Part shown: positions 1 to 10,470 of the stretch, piece by piece
Layout: every line of letters begins with the position of its first letter
Position numbering within the stretch: position 1 is the stretch's first letter
Source of the DNA: Syngnathus acus
Lineage: Eukaryota > Chordata > Actinopteri > Syngnathiformes > Syngnathidae
NCBI RefSeq assembly: GCF_901709675.1
Contig: NC_051105.1
Location: 3,899,104-3,963,103 of the forward strand
Direction: 5' to 3'
DNA length: 64,000 nucleotides
Made by a program: the position numbers and the translations under genes
The notes under the pieces: generated by a model
What the model was told of the DNA's origin: nothing
What the model saw: the letters and a program-made list of their open reading frames with translations, nothing else
The model's database searches: none

Positions 1-226
1 AAGAAAGAGTAGAAAATATTCATATCAGCACATTTTCCTGCTCAGGCAGACAACGCCCCGCATATTCCCCTTTGTACTTTTCCTGTTTGGTCTGCCCCCT
101 TTACTTTGTCTCTTATCTGAGCATCATTCATTCCTTGTGAATGATCTTGCTTTTTTTTTTTCTTTTTTTTTTCTGCACGCCTCTTGCCCCCACCTCAACC
201 CTACTTAAAAGAATGAGAGAATAAGG

Positions 227-335
227 CTCTCCTTTGCAGACGACAGTTCTGTTAGCGTGACCCAAACTATCTGGGACAAATTTCTTTCATATAGTGCTTG
301 GACAATAAAGATAATTCTGATTCTGAATATTCAGG
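227..335 (+). mobile_element. possible LINE 3' tail fragment
   Basis: The sequence ends in 'GACAATAAAGATAATTCTGA' followed by another TTCTGA. This kind of short AATAAAG plus degenerate ATTCTG tail closes many fish non-LTR retrotransposons. No coding part is attached, so it would be a strongly 5'-truncated copy. Identification is by resemblance only. Confidence 0.35.
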
Positions 336-735
336 GTGCATGACCGGGACATATCCACATCAGGTCTGCTCAGTGTGTTCTACAGAGCTCCTGGAGAGGT
401 CGCTGTTGTATGGTGTCCCTTCTTTTTAGCAAGTTGTGTGACATTGAAGACAGCAGAAGGGATTACAGAGTTAATTTTGTTTGCCAAGCCGTAACGTCTA
501 GCACAAACAACAATTCTTTTTTTCTTTTCAAATAGAAAAGTTTTGTTGGTGTTTAATCTTTGCAATGATGATCCGTCATTAATGTCCATGCCAGTGTTAA
601 TCACATTGCACTGGTAGTAAGTTAACCAAATGAAGAGCCTTGTGTACATATGTCTCAAGGCATTTTAGAACGGCGGGATTATTATGATTATTTTTCTCTC
701 CACTGGAAAAAAGCACATTATGTTAATCGCCAAAT

Positions 736-753
736 CCCCCCCCCCCCCCCCCC
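736..753. repeat. poly-C run (18 nt)
   Basis: An uninterrupted run of 18 C on the plus strand. It is likely length-polymorphic and error-prone in sequencing. Confidence 0.95.
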
Positions 754-2143
754 ATATTTATGTATCTGGGAGATGATTGTAGTGTGCAGTGATGAGTGGG
801 CTTTATTACCACCAACACAAATGAGACCGTCTGAATGAGTTCATCCTCAGCATTTGTATGTGCCATTTAGCTCCAGAAGACGGTGTTTATTAATCCGCAG
901 TTGTGCATATGAATCAAGCGCTTGGCATTAATCACAAAGTACAAGGGCCCAGATGGTACAGTCGTCGCCAAGCTTGAATTAATACAAAAGGTTGAATCGG
1001 GATATCTTTCTCAAGGACCTTTGAAGAATGACATGACTAATTCTTGTTGCTAGATGCACACTTTATTAAAAGTCGTCATAGCGAACGGCTGCCAAGCTTT
1101 ATTACAGCGTAGACGCTAAAAGTGAACTTGTAGTCTGAGCTCGTAATGTGAAATTCATATCGCATCATATCACAAACCGTCACTACCGTGATGGATACAT
1201 ACACTATAAACGCGATTAGTCTCTTAGATTAAAAATCAATCTGCATGCATTTTGATTTGCGCAGGCCTAAAGTGAATTAAGGCCCCCCCAACAACACGTC
1301 CTGTTATTACTGAGGGGAAAACAAAAGAGGAAACTTAAGACAAAGGGTGCAGGTGTACTCTATCTGCTCCAGTGCAGGTGACAGATGCCCTCCAGCCACT
1401 CTAGTAATTATGACCGCAGGAAAAGGAGAAAATGAGATTAGACGTGAATAATAAAGGCGGAAAGTTCAACAGCAGAGGAAGTGAGTTGGAGTGGTGGGCG
1501 TGTTCAAAAAAGGCATACGTCAACAAGACGGACAATGGTTAAAGTTGTATTCCAACCCATAATGTATCACTCACTTCTTTCTTTGTATTGTTCGATACAT
1601 TGTAACTTTGCTGTTGCACGTAATACTGAACTACTAAAACTACAGTTAGCGTTCAATTAATAAATGCAGCTAGTGCACTGTCTATCACTAAATGTACCTA
1701 ATGCAGTGTCCGGTGAAAGTTGGAGGATCACATTGTAGCGGTTGTTATAAGAGTCGATTATGTTCTCATTTAGTGAATTGATAACATCAGCACATGGTGT
1801 ATCGGATCAGTGCCTTTGGTGAAATAAAAAGTAGGCTGAGTGAGAGTTCATGAAGTTCTTACTTTATAAAACACTTCTCAAGTCTATTAGCATTTGTATT
1901 ACTTTGGATATCTTGAGCTGAAACAATTAACGGACAAATTAGAGGCGAGGGAAGTTCATTTGTATAACACTTCATGGGCTGTACAAATACGTTAAATGTA
2001 TTACAGAAAGGGAAATAACATTAAAATATTGCAAAAATCATCTAAAATAATGAGGTGAAAATGATTAAAATCCAGCACCTAGATAAAATGAATGATCCCA
2101 TGCAAATTGGAATTAACTAGAGCGAGAGTTAAGGATAATAGAA

Positions 2144-2592
2144 TCATGAAAATGCTTCAGTAATCAAGAATGTTTTCAGCCCTGATTTAACAGAACTGAC
2201 AGTTTGTGCAGATGTCCGGTATTCAGGGAGTTTGTTCCACAGGTGGGGAGCATAGTCACGAAATTCTGCATCACTTTGTTTGGTTCTGGTTCTGATTCCA
2301 GATAACCTGAGGGGTTTGAATGCTCCCATAGGTTACTAATACATCTTGTATGGAATTGGGTCAATGACCATTTGAAGATTGATAGACCAACAGCAAGATT
2401 TTTAAATCTATTGAGTGATTTGAGGGCAGATGTCCTGTGGTCCAACTTTTGGGTGTTTATAAGAATTCTGCAGGCAGCATTTTGGATCAACTGCAGCTGC
2501 CGGAAAGATTTTTGTACCCAATGGGCAGATAAGATGATAGCTTTGAAGTGATTGTTAAAATTCAGATCCGAGTCAATTGTTACATCAAGAAG
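2144..2592 (-). pseudogene. LINE ORF2 C-terminal remnant (reverse transcriptase end), frameshifted
   Basis: On the minus strand the translation matches the end of a fish non-LTR retrotransposon ORF2. It starts with 'VTIDSDLNFNNHFKAI', continues with 'FRQLQLIQNAACRIL' and 'HRTSALKSLNRF', and after a frameshift near 2310 resumes as 'YAPHLWNKLPE' and 'SSVKSGLKTFL', stopping at the usual 'EAFS' end. The segment that normally lies between the first two motifs is missing, so there is an internal deletion, and the two parts are in different frames. The catalytic reverse-transcriptase core (YxDD region) is absent because only the 3' end is retained. This is a dead fragment. Family assignment beyond a fish LINE of the L2/CR1/Rex type is uncertain. 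Confidence 0.85.
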
Positions 2593-2595
2593 AGC

Positions 2596-2668
2596 GGAGC
2601 CAGAATCGAACCCTGCTCCTCTGACCCACAAGGCGAACGTTCTAACCAATGGCCACCATGTCGCCCAC
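2596..2668 (-). mobile_element. tRNA-headed SINE-like element, head only
   Basis: Read on the minus strand this begins 'GGGCGACATGGTGGCCATTG' and contains a box-B-like GGTTCGATTCT (reverse complement at 2602-2612), the hallmark of an abundant teleost repeat with a tRNA-like 5' head. Only the head is present. It directly abuts the LINE ORF2 remnant, so the combined open frame reads through both. Related copies in this window are at 4739-5000, 22505-22602, 37621-37755 and 40931-41128. Confidence 0.75.
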
Positions 2669-3959
2669 ACATTTGAATTTTCCCTTTGAAAAATATATTT
2701 ACGTAACAATTTTTTTTTTAACCAAATGGTACTATTAGTCTTGTTTCAGGACATATTCTTTTGAAAATATTAAAAAAAAAAAAATTGTTTTTCTTGAGCT
2801 AATACAATTTAATTTTTTTCTTCTTTTTACTTGAAAAAAATATGACTTTCCATAATAATGAGTTTTATTCTTCTAACATCTAAAAAGTAATCTTGTAACA
2901 ATATGACATCATTCCTACAATATTACAACATTTAAAAGTATCTGACTTTTTGTTGCATGTTTTTGTATTTTTATTCCCTTCTTTCTTTATATTGTGGCCC
3001 TTCACTTGACTCCGCAATTGAACAATTGAAAGATGAACTTTCAAATGCATCCTCTGCATTTAGCCAATGTATGCTCCTATAATCTCATCTGTAGTCATGA
3101 ATAATTCAGTGTATCCTTTATCAGCGTCTTTCAATAAAGAGGAGAGCACGAATCAGTCGACATGGGCGAAGGATGCTGTCAAACGACGACACTCTTACAA
3201 CTTTAGTGCAATTAAATCACATGTGATCAAGCTGAAAAAAAATGTCATCTTATTAAATGGATACATATCCTGTCTGTGCATGGCAGTGACAATGCGACGC
3301 ACAATTTAATTTGTTTTCTTTTTTTTCCAAGTGCGGCACTTTAATGTATTCCAGCTTCTCCTCCTCATTCTAAAGGACATTGCATCTCATTTCTTGTCAC
3401 TTGTCGTCTAAAATTCCTAAAGGTACAATTAGCATTTTGTCTGACAAAATGTTGAAAGGTTCATAGATTGATATTTGCAGAGAAAAAAATGTAGCTAGGG
3501 TGTTTTTTTCCATCCTCCTTGTCTTTTTGCAAATGCAAATTTTGACATTTATTAACTTTTATTGCAGATACTCTGTTTATGGATTGTAAAAAACAGGCAT
3601 TGGTTTAATGTGAATGAAGCAAAATTGCATTGTTTAAACAGAATCTGTGTGTAATTTAGTGTTGTATGGCAATGAAATGTTTTACGGGGTTGATTTATGA
3701 TGTGTGCCAGGCCATCATTATTTTGCTCCTCTTCCACAAACCATTTACAACACATCTCTCTCCCTTTTTCTTGAGATTTTTCTTTGTGCCCAGATCAGCA
3801 CTTTCCTACTTTCTTCTGTTTACCCCGATCTAAAAACAAATTACAAATGTATTTCATAATTTATTTTCATGTCACATGACCACAAAAGTATTCTTGGAAC
3901 ATGAAATTGTAATTATATTCTTGAACATGTAAAAATGGGTAGTCTAGGAAGCTTAACAT
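2669..3959. other. AT-rich intergenic DNA, no gene seen
   Basis: The stretch has many A and T runs and no supported gene; the short open frames here lack family features. A perfect octamer ATGCAAAT lies at 3533-3540 inside an AT-rich block. No transposon was recognised with confidence. Confidence 0.55.
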
Positions 3960-4440
3960 GAGTCTGAAAAAAAAAAAAAAACATTGCTCAATGCCAGAAA
4001 ACTGCCAACAATCGTCACCAAAATATGTGGGGCGATATATACTTATGACCACCTTAACCTCTAAAAATCTGAGATAGCCCCTCGATTTTGGATTTTACGG
4101 ACAAGGCTTTTCCTGTCTATAAATAAAGCTTAACGTTGCTTAATTTCAGAAACATGTGATCAATCGCCACCAAAATGAATGTGGACATCTGTACTTATGC
4201 CTCCTCCATCTGCTGAAAATCATTAGCGTGATCACCTCAATAGTTTGGACTTTATGGACATTAAGAGTTTTCCTCTTTGAGAAATAAAGTTGAAGAGCGT
4301 GCCTGTGGAGAGGAAGATGTCGATGTCCATAAAATATTGGGGCAGTCGTTTTAATATTTTTAGAGGTTGAAATGGGGATGAGTAGAGAACTTTGGTGACA
4401 GTTGTTTGTCGTTTTCTGATTCAATATTAAGTGGCTATGG
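3960..4440. repeat. diverged direct plus inverted repeat cluster (about 150-bp unit, three copies)
   Basis: Two direct copies, roughly 3985-4135 and 4146-4290, share the ordered blocks 'CAGAAAACTG..', 'TCACCAAAAT', 'CTTATG', 'GGACAAGGCTTTTCCTGTC' / 'GGACATTAAGAGTTTTCCTC' and 'AAATAAAG'. A third copy in reverse orientation runs from about 4435 back to 4302; its reverse complement shows 'TCAGAAAACGAC', 'TGTCACCAAAG', 'CAACCTCTAAAAAT' and 'TTTATGGACATCGACATC'. Copies two and three face each other and could fold into a long imperfect hairpin. It may be a foldback-type MITE or an ancient local rearrangement; no family was recognised. Confidence 0.6.
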
Positions 4441-4660
4441 GGACAAATGTCCATACAATTCAAAATACAGGGGGAGGGGGGTCATTATATTTCACTTGTG
4501 TCACAGTGTTTCTAGACCTATATTAATCCTTGTTTTACAGAATGGCAATCTCACGGCATCATCAAACAAAAAAATTGCACAAAGAGGATAAAAGCTATTG
4601 TAATCTTGTCTCAATTTACCAAATTTACAGTATTTACTGTGAAATCTGGGCCTGAATGTG

Positions 4661-4682
4661 TAATAATAATAATAATAATAAT
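4661..4682. repeat. (TAA)n microsatellite
   Basis: About seven perfect TAA units, immediately upstream of a SINE-like insertion. Confidence 0.95.
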
Positions 4683-4738
4683 TTCCGACGAATTAAATTG
4701 CATAATTTCCCCCAATTTATTTTTGTGAAAAATAATAT

Positions 4739-5000
4739 GGGACCACGGTGCGGCACTGGTGAGCGCGTCCGCCTCACAGTTCACAGGTGCGGGGTTCGAT
4801 TCTGGCTCCGACCTTCCTGTGTCGAGTTTGCATGTTCTCCCCGTACCTGCCTGGGCTTCCTCCAGGTGCTCCTGTTTGTCTGTGTGCCCTGAGATTGGCT
4901 GGCAACCAGTTCAGAGTGTATCCTGCCCACTGCCTAAAGACTGCTGGGATAAGCTCCAGCACACCCGTGACCCTTGTAAAGACAAAGTAGTTCAGAAACT
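4739..5000 (+). mobile_element. tRNA-headed teleost SINE-like element, nearly full length
   Basis: It begins 'GGGACCACGGTGCGGCACTG' and has a box-B-like GGTTCGATTCT at 4793-4803. It continues with 'TTTGCATGTTCTCCCCGTAC', 'GATTGGCTGGCAACCAGTTC' and 'GGGATAAGCTCCAGCAC', ending near 'GACCCTTGTAAAGACAAAG'. These are the diagnostic blocks of a very common percomorph interspersed repeat. The middle segment between the head and the 'TGTGCCCTGAGATTGGC' block is shortened. The 109-residue open frame across it is a by-product of the repeat. Confidence 0.85.
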
Positions 5001-5637
5001 ACATCAAGTGCATCTCACACTCTTAGAAGCAGGAAAAAGAGAGAGGCATGTCCAGCACGAGCAGAGGAGTCAGGATAGAAATGTTTGAAGGCTTTGTTTA
5101 AATCCCCGCTATGGGTAAACTTCAGTTTCGCCGCTGAATACAATGACGAGTGACTGAAAACTGTTCACGGAAACTTGACTGTTTGGAAACAATGCTTGAC
5201 ATATACATGAAAGGAAACAATTGCAAAATGGTCAAGAATCTCCAGCGTAAGCATCCCGACAGTGCTTCCTGAGTACAGGATGGTAGAATGTCTTGAACAA
5301 AAATAATAAATGTCTCTTCAGGATGCTCTTGAACAGACATATCAACTGTATGGCAGTCAAGGATGAAGAGCATAATTCAGTATACCATTTATAGTGTTAT
5401 TTGTTTTCTGTGAAATGCAGTTTTTGCTGAAAAGCAAAGTGAAGATATATTTTGTGATGACATTTTTTTTTTCTATAAGCACAATGGTTGTGTCGAAACC
5501 GAACCAAAACCATGCTGCGAAAACCAACGGTACGAACCGTACTTGTTTTCGCAGTGTTTTTTTAACGTGACCAATTTTCTAAAACAAATTTTCCCTGAAA
5601 AAAAAGGTTATCCTCGTGATATTACCAACATTGGGAT
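5001..5637. other. intergenic, nothing recognised
   Basis: Unique-looking moderately AT-rich sequence between two repeat fragments. No gene or regulatory motif can be supported. Confidence 0.5.
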
Positions 5638-5687
5638 CCATTCATTATCCGGACCGCTTTTCCTCATGAGGGTCGTGGGACAGCAGG
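5638..5687 (-). mobile_element. SINE-like element 3' tail fragment
   Basis: The segment 'TTATCCGGACCGCTTTTCCT' followed by 'CATGAGGGTCGTGGGA' is the reverse complement of the usual end ('...gtgaggataagcggttcag...') of the common teleost tRNA-headed repeat. Only the tail is left. Confidence 0.5.
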
Positions 5688-5984
5688 ATTTTTTTTCTTT
5701 CAATTCTTTTGAGTATCCCCCTTGAGAAATAATGTCAGCACTTTCCCACCTTCAAAGTCCTTTTGTTTCCCAGATCCCTCTTAACACTTCTAATTGTACA
5801 GGAACACTTGTTAAGTATGGCTGGTAAATAAAACAGGAAACGCATTATTTCCTTTTAGTGCAGATTAAAGGTGCAGCTCTGAACACAGTAATGAGCTTTT
5901 ACATAAAATTGCTGGCAGGGAATCTACACTAGCGTCTAGTTTTAACTGCACTTGATTCTTTTTTTCTCCCCTCCTTGATGTTAA

Positions 5985-6745
5985 ACATTATTTCACCCGC
6001 TAATGAAAAATACATCTTTCCACCCGCCTATCTGTTAATTAACATGTTTGTGCTCAGGGATTTTCAAAAGGCGATACGATTGCTCTGGATCTGATTAAAA
6101 GCGAGCGATACGTAATAGGCTGCTTGTTTTCCTTTGCGTCCGTCCTGTTAATTGAATAGGCTCGGAATGTCGTTCCTAGCCACAACAAGTTTGCCTCCCT
6201 GCTCAGGATGTGCTATCTTAATTACGCATCGTTCTGCCAAATGCGGTTCAATTTCCTGGTCGGGACAGTTTCTGTTAACTGCTATTTTTTAAGGGTAACC
6301 GCCGCGTCAACGATGATGAAAGCAATTAAAGTTTCCCTTTGTTTTCCCAGATAGGCCTTGGTGCTGTTTGTAGAGCGTTTATTAAACATTTGCCAAATGG
6401 AATTGAATCTGTCATCGATGAAGTTTTCACAGACAATTACCTTTTAGCTTAGCAAACAACACCCCTCCCTCACTACCTCCTTGGAGTTGACGTCTTTGAT
6501 TTCATTGCGCCAAATCCTCCAGCAGAGTAAGAGAGATTGAGAGAGAGAGAGACAACTTTGAATATAATTTTACCATCGGAATTTCTCAATTAGCATAGCA
6601 CATTTTCTCCATTAGATAAGCTGCCTTGAGAGAGCAGCCCAGTTTAATCTGTTTAATGTCCGTGTAAACTATAATCTCCTGATTCTAAAAAGAAAATCCC
6701 TTAAGGACATCATTGGCATGCACTCTTCATAAGAAGACTTTTTGA
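5985..6745. promoter_or_regulatory. candidate cis-regulatory block upstream of dach1
   Basis: A long low-repeat stretch with balanced composition and several homeodomain-type sites: TTAATTAA at 6035-6042, TTAATTGA near 6148 and TTAATTAC at 6218-6225. A GA-rich tract lies near 6530-6552. There is no coding potential. DACH1 loci are known for distal conserved enhancers on both sides of exon 1, so this is a plausible one, but conservation was not tested. Confidence 0.35.
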
Positions 6746-7470
6746 AAGACGCCATCGAGTGTGGCTTTTAAAGAGGGACTGTAAAACATTTTTATGCCTA
6801 TCAATGCCTTTTCATGCTAAAGACGCAGCAAGTCGTTAGCGTGTTTCGCTAATCATCAGCTTCTCTGGGTGGAGGTTGCAAATTTGTCCTTTCCTGACTG
6901 TCACAGAATTGTGACTTGTCAGAATAACACGTCAAGTGATTGGACCACCCCAGATTGTCTGAGTTCACTCATTTCAAGGGCTCTAGATTTACGTTGTGCA
7001 AGGTTTGTGCCCAAACCTTTGTTGCACCATCACATACATTAGGTGCACCCAAATTTCCGACTGCTTCATATTCAACACTGAAATTTTATAGGTTGTCATT
7101 TTTTAAAACAATTTCACTGCCTGTCTTTTTAAGCATCAAACTGATCCTTAAACAATCTGATCATTATTGTTTATCGTAATAAACAATATCGTTGTTTGGT
7201 TTACGCTTGAACCAAATGAAGCCTCCATTTGTGTTTAGCTTCCAGCGTACGGAAAGAAGGGTTTCTGTTTTTTCCATCAACAGAGTGCCCATAGCCACAT
7301 GATTGTCTTCCATCAAGTAGGAATTAAAAGGCCTGCAAACATGCTCTCCGTCTTCGTGCATCACAGCAAGTCACTCCATTGATTAGCGTGCAGGAAATGA
7401 CTCATGCATTTGGTGTACATTATAACAAATGTTCTCTTTGCATTACAATTGAATTGTGATTGTTATGTCC
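6746..7470. other. intergenic, nothing recognised
   Basis: Mixed composition with no recognised repeat or gene. The short open frames here have no family features. Confidence 0.5.
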
Positions 7471-7660
7471 AATCAATGCGCAAAGGTCATGGGATCGCCG
7501 CCGCCAGCGCTTTAATGGAGAAGTCGATGAGGATTCATTTTAATCACTGCGGCTGTTGCCAGAACGAGCACAGCGCAGCGCCTCGATGCCGTCAGTGGGC
7601 CGGTAATTACAGCTGTTTATACAGGTTGGCGCACCGGCAATTTAGAGATCTACAAATCTC
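7471..7660. promoter_or_regulatory. candidate cis-regulatory block
   Basis: A compact GC-richer island in AT-rich surroundings, carrying CAAAGGTCA (7481-7489), which resembles an extended nuclear-receptor half-site, then a CpG-containing stretch with 'CAGCGCTTTAATGG' and 'GGTAATTACAGCTG'. The longest open frame (122 codons from 7404) shows no domain and is probably chance. Confidence 0.3.
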
Positions 7661-8059
7661 TCGTTCCTTCTTGCGCTTGTGTTTTGTGAGCGGTGTGGCG
7701 TCAAATGAAGTGAGAGTGAGAGCAAATGATGTTGGCTTCATTTTAGAATTTGGTGGGGAAGCTGTTATTTGACATACTTTTGTGTGCGGCAGCGTGTTAT
7801 TTAAGTGTTGTATGTTAACACTTGCCTCAAGTGCTGGCAGAGCGTGCTCTTAAATTAGTCTTATTTACAACAGCAACACTCGATAAGTGTGCCTTTTAAA
7901 TGTGAAAACACAGCGCAAGTAAACGATTTCTTTGGGTAATTGAATTGTTACCAGAGAAATAAGAGAATTAGCTATACAACATACTTCATTTCCCATAATT
8001 CACCATCGGCACAAATCTTTGTCCCTCAGTGGACAAGTGAAAAGGAGCTTTAATATATA
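7661..8059. other. intergenic, nothing recognised
   Basis: No supported gene, repeat or RNA. It lies between a candidate regulatory block and a MITE. Confidence 0.45.
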
Positions 8060-8113
8060 AAGTGCGCCTTATAATCAGGTGCGCCTTATATATGGACCAA
8101 TATTGAGCCACTA

Positions 8114-8156
8114 CAGCAGGCGTGTCCAAAGTCCGGCCCGCGGGCCAAATGTACAT
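8114..8156. mobile_element. nested repeat fragment inside the MITE
   Basis: The segment 'CAGGCGTGTCCAAAGTCCGG' followed by 'CCCGCGGGCCAAAT' interrupts the MITE body. It resembles the end of another common fish hAT-like MITE that begins 'cag.ggtgtccaaagt.cggcccg'. It includes the perfect palindrome GGCCCGCGGGCC at 8135-8146. Confidence 0.45.
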
Positions 8157-8160
8157 ATCT

Positions 8161-8415
8161 TATATATGGACAAAGTTTTAAAATGGGCCATTCATTGAAG
8201 GTGCGCCTTATAATCCGGTGCGCCTTATATATGACAAAGTTTTAAAATGGGCCATTCATTGTAGGTGCGCCTTATAATCCGGTGCGCCTTATATATGGAC
8301 AAAGTTTTAAAATGGGCCATTCATTGAAGGTGCGCCTTATAATCCGGTGCACCTTATATATGGACAAACTTTTAAAATGGGCCATTCATTGAAGGTGCGC
8401 TTTATAATCCGGTGC
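8161..8415. repeat. 65-bp tandem repeat, about four units
   Basis: Successive 'GTGCGCCTTATAATCCGGTG' unit starts lie at 8201, 8265, 8330 and 8395, giving periods of 64, 65 and 65. Units are nearly identical ('GGACAAAGTTTTAAAATGGG', 'CCATTCATTGAAG'), with one missing G in the first full unit. The array sits within the MITE and expanded more recently than the element ends diverged. Confidence 0.9.
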
Positions 8416-8815
8416 ACCTTATAGTGCGGAAAATACGGTATATCCACTTAAAACAGCTAATAATTGGAATACTGATCATCGTGAGGTTTCCCTGCTGAGA
8501 CAAGAGGTGCTTGACACCGGCTAGCTCGCGACCTAGCAGGCTTCCAGCGTCCCTCTCGGCTCGGCAAACTGGTGACGAGCTCATGTCGCCTCATTTCCTC
8601 GCTTGGAAATTTACAATGACACCTCGCTGTTCTGTAAAATGTGGCATCTATTGAAGATATCTTCTCAGGGTGTGGGCAATACCAACTAGATAACCGTATG
8701 AAGGGACAATTAGCGCTGGACATCCCCCAAAAATCTGAAAAACCAGTTTAATGCAACATCCACAATTCCTATCGTATAGAGTTCTCTACATGTTCTCAGA
8801 TATTTTCATTGAACG

Positions 8816-8892
8816 TACTGTATTTTTTGGACCATAAGGTGCACTTAAGATCCTTTCATTTTTGTCAAAAATTAAAAGTGCGCCTGTATGGA
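8816..8892 (+). mobile_element. MITE left-end fragment, same family as 43621-44023
   Basis: It starts 'TACTGTATTTTTTGGACCAT' and continues 'AAGGTGCACTTAAGATCCTT', matching the left end of the copy at 43621 with substitutions. The matching right end is not seen in this orientation, so it is a solo end or broken copy. Confidence 0.6.
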
Positions 8893-9289
8893 TGCTGTCT
8901 TTTTTTGGCTTAAATTCAAACTCTTTCCTTCTTACTTTGATGCATTTAATAGCTAGCAGGCGTCCATATTTTTGTCATACAAGATAATTTAGCTTCAAGT
9001 TTGTAAATATACAAAACACACAGGACTGCACATAAAAGTTTTGATGTGGATCTTTGATGAGCAGCAGACGTTGTTTGGTTCGGATAGTGGTTGATTTGTT
9101 TATCCTAAAAAAGTAATCACAAGGTTTTCTTAACATAAAAACACATCTGTTCCAGCGTAGTGTCCCCTTCACCTCTGGCTTGGCATGTTTGTGTTAGCTG
9201 CTGCCCGAGAATAGATGAGTTCAAGGCGTTGTGACCTTGAAGAAAACAAATATTCATGATCAATAGTCGCTTTATTCCGAGCATCTCAA
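8893..9289. other. intergenic, nothing recognised
   Basis: AT-rich, with no gene or clear repeat. The 65-codon minus-strand frame at 8975-9172 has no family signature. Confidence 0.45.
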
Positions 9290-9880
9290 TGATCCCAAAG
9301 TGCGCGGCGACGCTCTCCCTCTTTCCCGGCGAGATTTATTCGGACGAGGCAAGAGGACGTTTGCGACGAGTGCACCGTATCGCCGCCGCTTTCAAATGTC
9401 ATGTAATCGTAGGTTAAAGGAGAGCTAAGTGATGCCGCAGATTATGAATTAGCCATGAAACATAATACAATTCTTTGTTGCGAGCACAGTACAGCTGCAC
9501 AATTAAAGTTATTTATCTCTCTCGTTTCTTTCTTCTCCCCCCGTGCAAGTTCATCAATTATATTGTGCTACACTTAATGTCCATAAGAGGATGATGCATG
9601 ATTGCTCTAATTATTTCTTATTCACCATGCTTTCTAAAGCATATCAATTTTGTTAATACCATGTAATTAAAACACGTCAGCACGCTACAAGTCGCCCGGC
9701 CCGTATTAATGACTATGAAAATTATTTTAATTAAATAGCCAATTATAGAAAAGTCTTAAGCACGAGAATTGACATTTAAATGAATTCTATTTAAATTGCT
9801 TTTCAACATTGTTTTATCAAAGCGTTGCGGCCTGAATAAATTATAACAAGAAACAATATACCGTCCCATTGATCATATGC
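9290..9880. promoter_or_regulatory. candidate cis-regulatory block rich in homeodomain-type motifs
   Basis: A GC-rich left part (9295-9420, with several CpG) grades into a repeat-free AT-rich part. That part carries TAATTAAA (9664-9671), TTTAATTAAA (9726-9735) and two perfect ATTTAAAT palindromes (9774-9781 and 9789-9796). The arrangement is typical of vertebrate conserved non-coding elements near developmental genes. There is no coding potential. Function is inferred. Confidence 0.4.
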
Positions 9881-10290
9881 AACGTAGGTTTTCAAACGCC
9901 TGCCTCACGCCATACATCATACACGCTGATTACAATTATGACAAACTCATTTGTTTCACACAACCTCTGCCACATCTGCGCACTTCTTTAAAAAGTATTT
10001 AAAAGAATACTTTGTTTGTCGTCCATCACATACAAGTAGTAATTTGATCAATGTTTTCTGGAATTCTTCATCTCAAAAGAATTAATTCTATGTGTGTTTT
10101 TCTTTTTCTTTGTGGTGATAACCAAAGAATGTGTTCAGTATATTGACAACACAACTAATTTCATATAAAATACAGAAACTGATTAGTTGGACCAAGCCCA
10201 TGAGTACGGGTAGCAAATTGGAAAGTTTCTTTTTAATTTCAATTATATATTTTATATTTCTATTATATATCTTTTAACTTTTTAGGTCAA
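9881..10290. other. intergenic, nothing recognised
   Basis: AT-rich sequence with no supported feature. It leads into a LINE tail. Confidence 0.45.
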
Positions 10291-10380
10291 TTTTTTCATC
10301 AGTTTCTTCCTAATTTCATTGTTTACCAGTTGCACAATGACAAAAAAGGCATTCTATTCTATTCTATTCTATTCTATTCA
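10291..10380 (+). mobile_element. LINE 3' end with (ATTCT)n tail
   Basis: The sequence 'AGTTGCACAATGACAAAAAA' followed by 'GGC' and then (ATTCT)n at 10351-10379 matches the short 3' UTR and pentanucleotide tail of a common fish non-LTR retrotransposon (usually 'tgcacaatgacaataaaggcattct'). No coding part is attached, as expected for a heavily 5'-truncated insertion. The pentamer repeat is perfect over about 5.5 units. Confidence 0.6.
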
Positions 10381-10399
10381 AAGAGGCAAATGAGGCAAA

Positions 10400-10470
10400 T
10401 TATAGTGCACTATTTGGTTGCAACCAGCAGAGGTGCTGTTTATTCACTTTCAATGAGTTTCTAAACTTGT
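10400..10470 (+). repeat. dispersed repeat fragment (copy 1 of 3)
   Basis: 'GTGCACTATTTGGTTGCAAC' plus 'CAGCAGAGGTGCTGTTTATT' recurs at 35976-36070 ('GTGCGCTACTTGGCTGCAAC', 'CAGGAGAGGTGCTGTTGAGT'). It recurs more weakly near 27008-27090. The family was not identified. Confidence 0.5.

Larger units (their letters stand above)
1..2143. other. 5' intergenic flank, no gene seen
   Basis: No exon, RNA gene or long open frame with family features is visible. The stretch holds a possible LINE 3' tail near 227-335, an 18-base C run at 736-753 and otherwise unique-looking sequence with many TAAT-type motifs, for example around 1000-1250. A perfect ATGCAAAT octamer lies at 2100-2107. It is about 12-14 kb upstream of the dach1 start codon and could contain regulatory DNA, but nothing specific can be assigned. 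Confidence 0.6.
8060..8440 (-). mobile_element. MITE of the 'TACCGTATTTTCCGCACTATAAGG' type carrying internal tandem repeats
   Basis: The right end is 'TAGTGCGGAAAATACGGTA' (8422-8440), the terminal inverted repeat of a MITE common in fish genomes. The body is built of 'GTGCGCCTTATAATCCGGTG' units. The left terminal repeat is missing or eroded. Related copies are at 43621-44023 (both ends present) and 8816-8892. Non-autonomous: no transposase frame. Confidence 0.8.
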
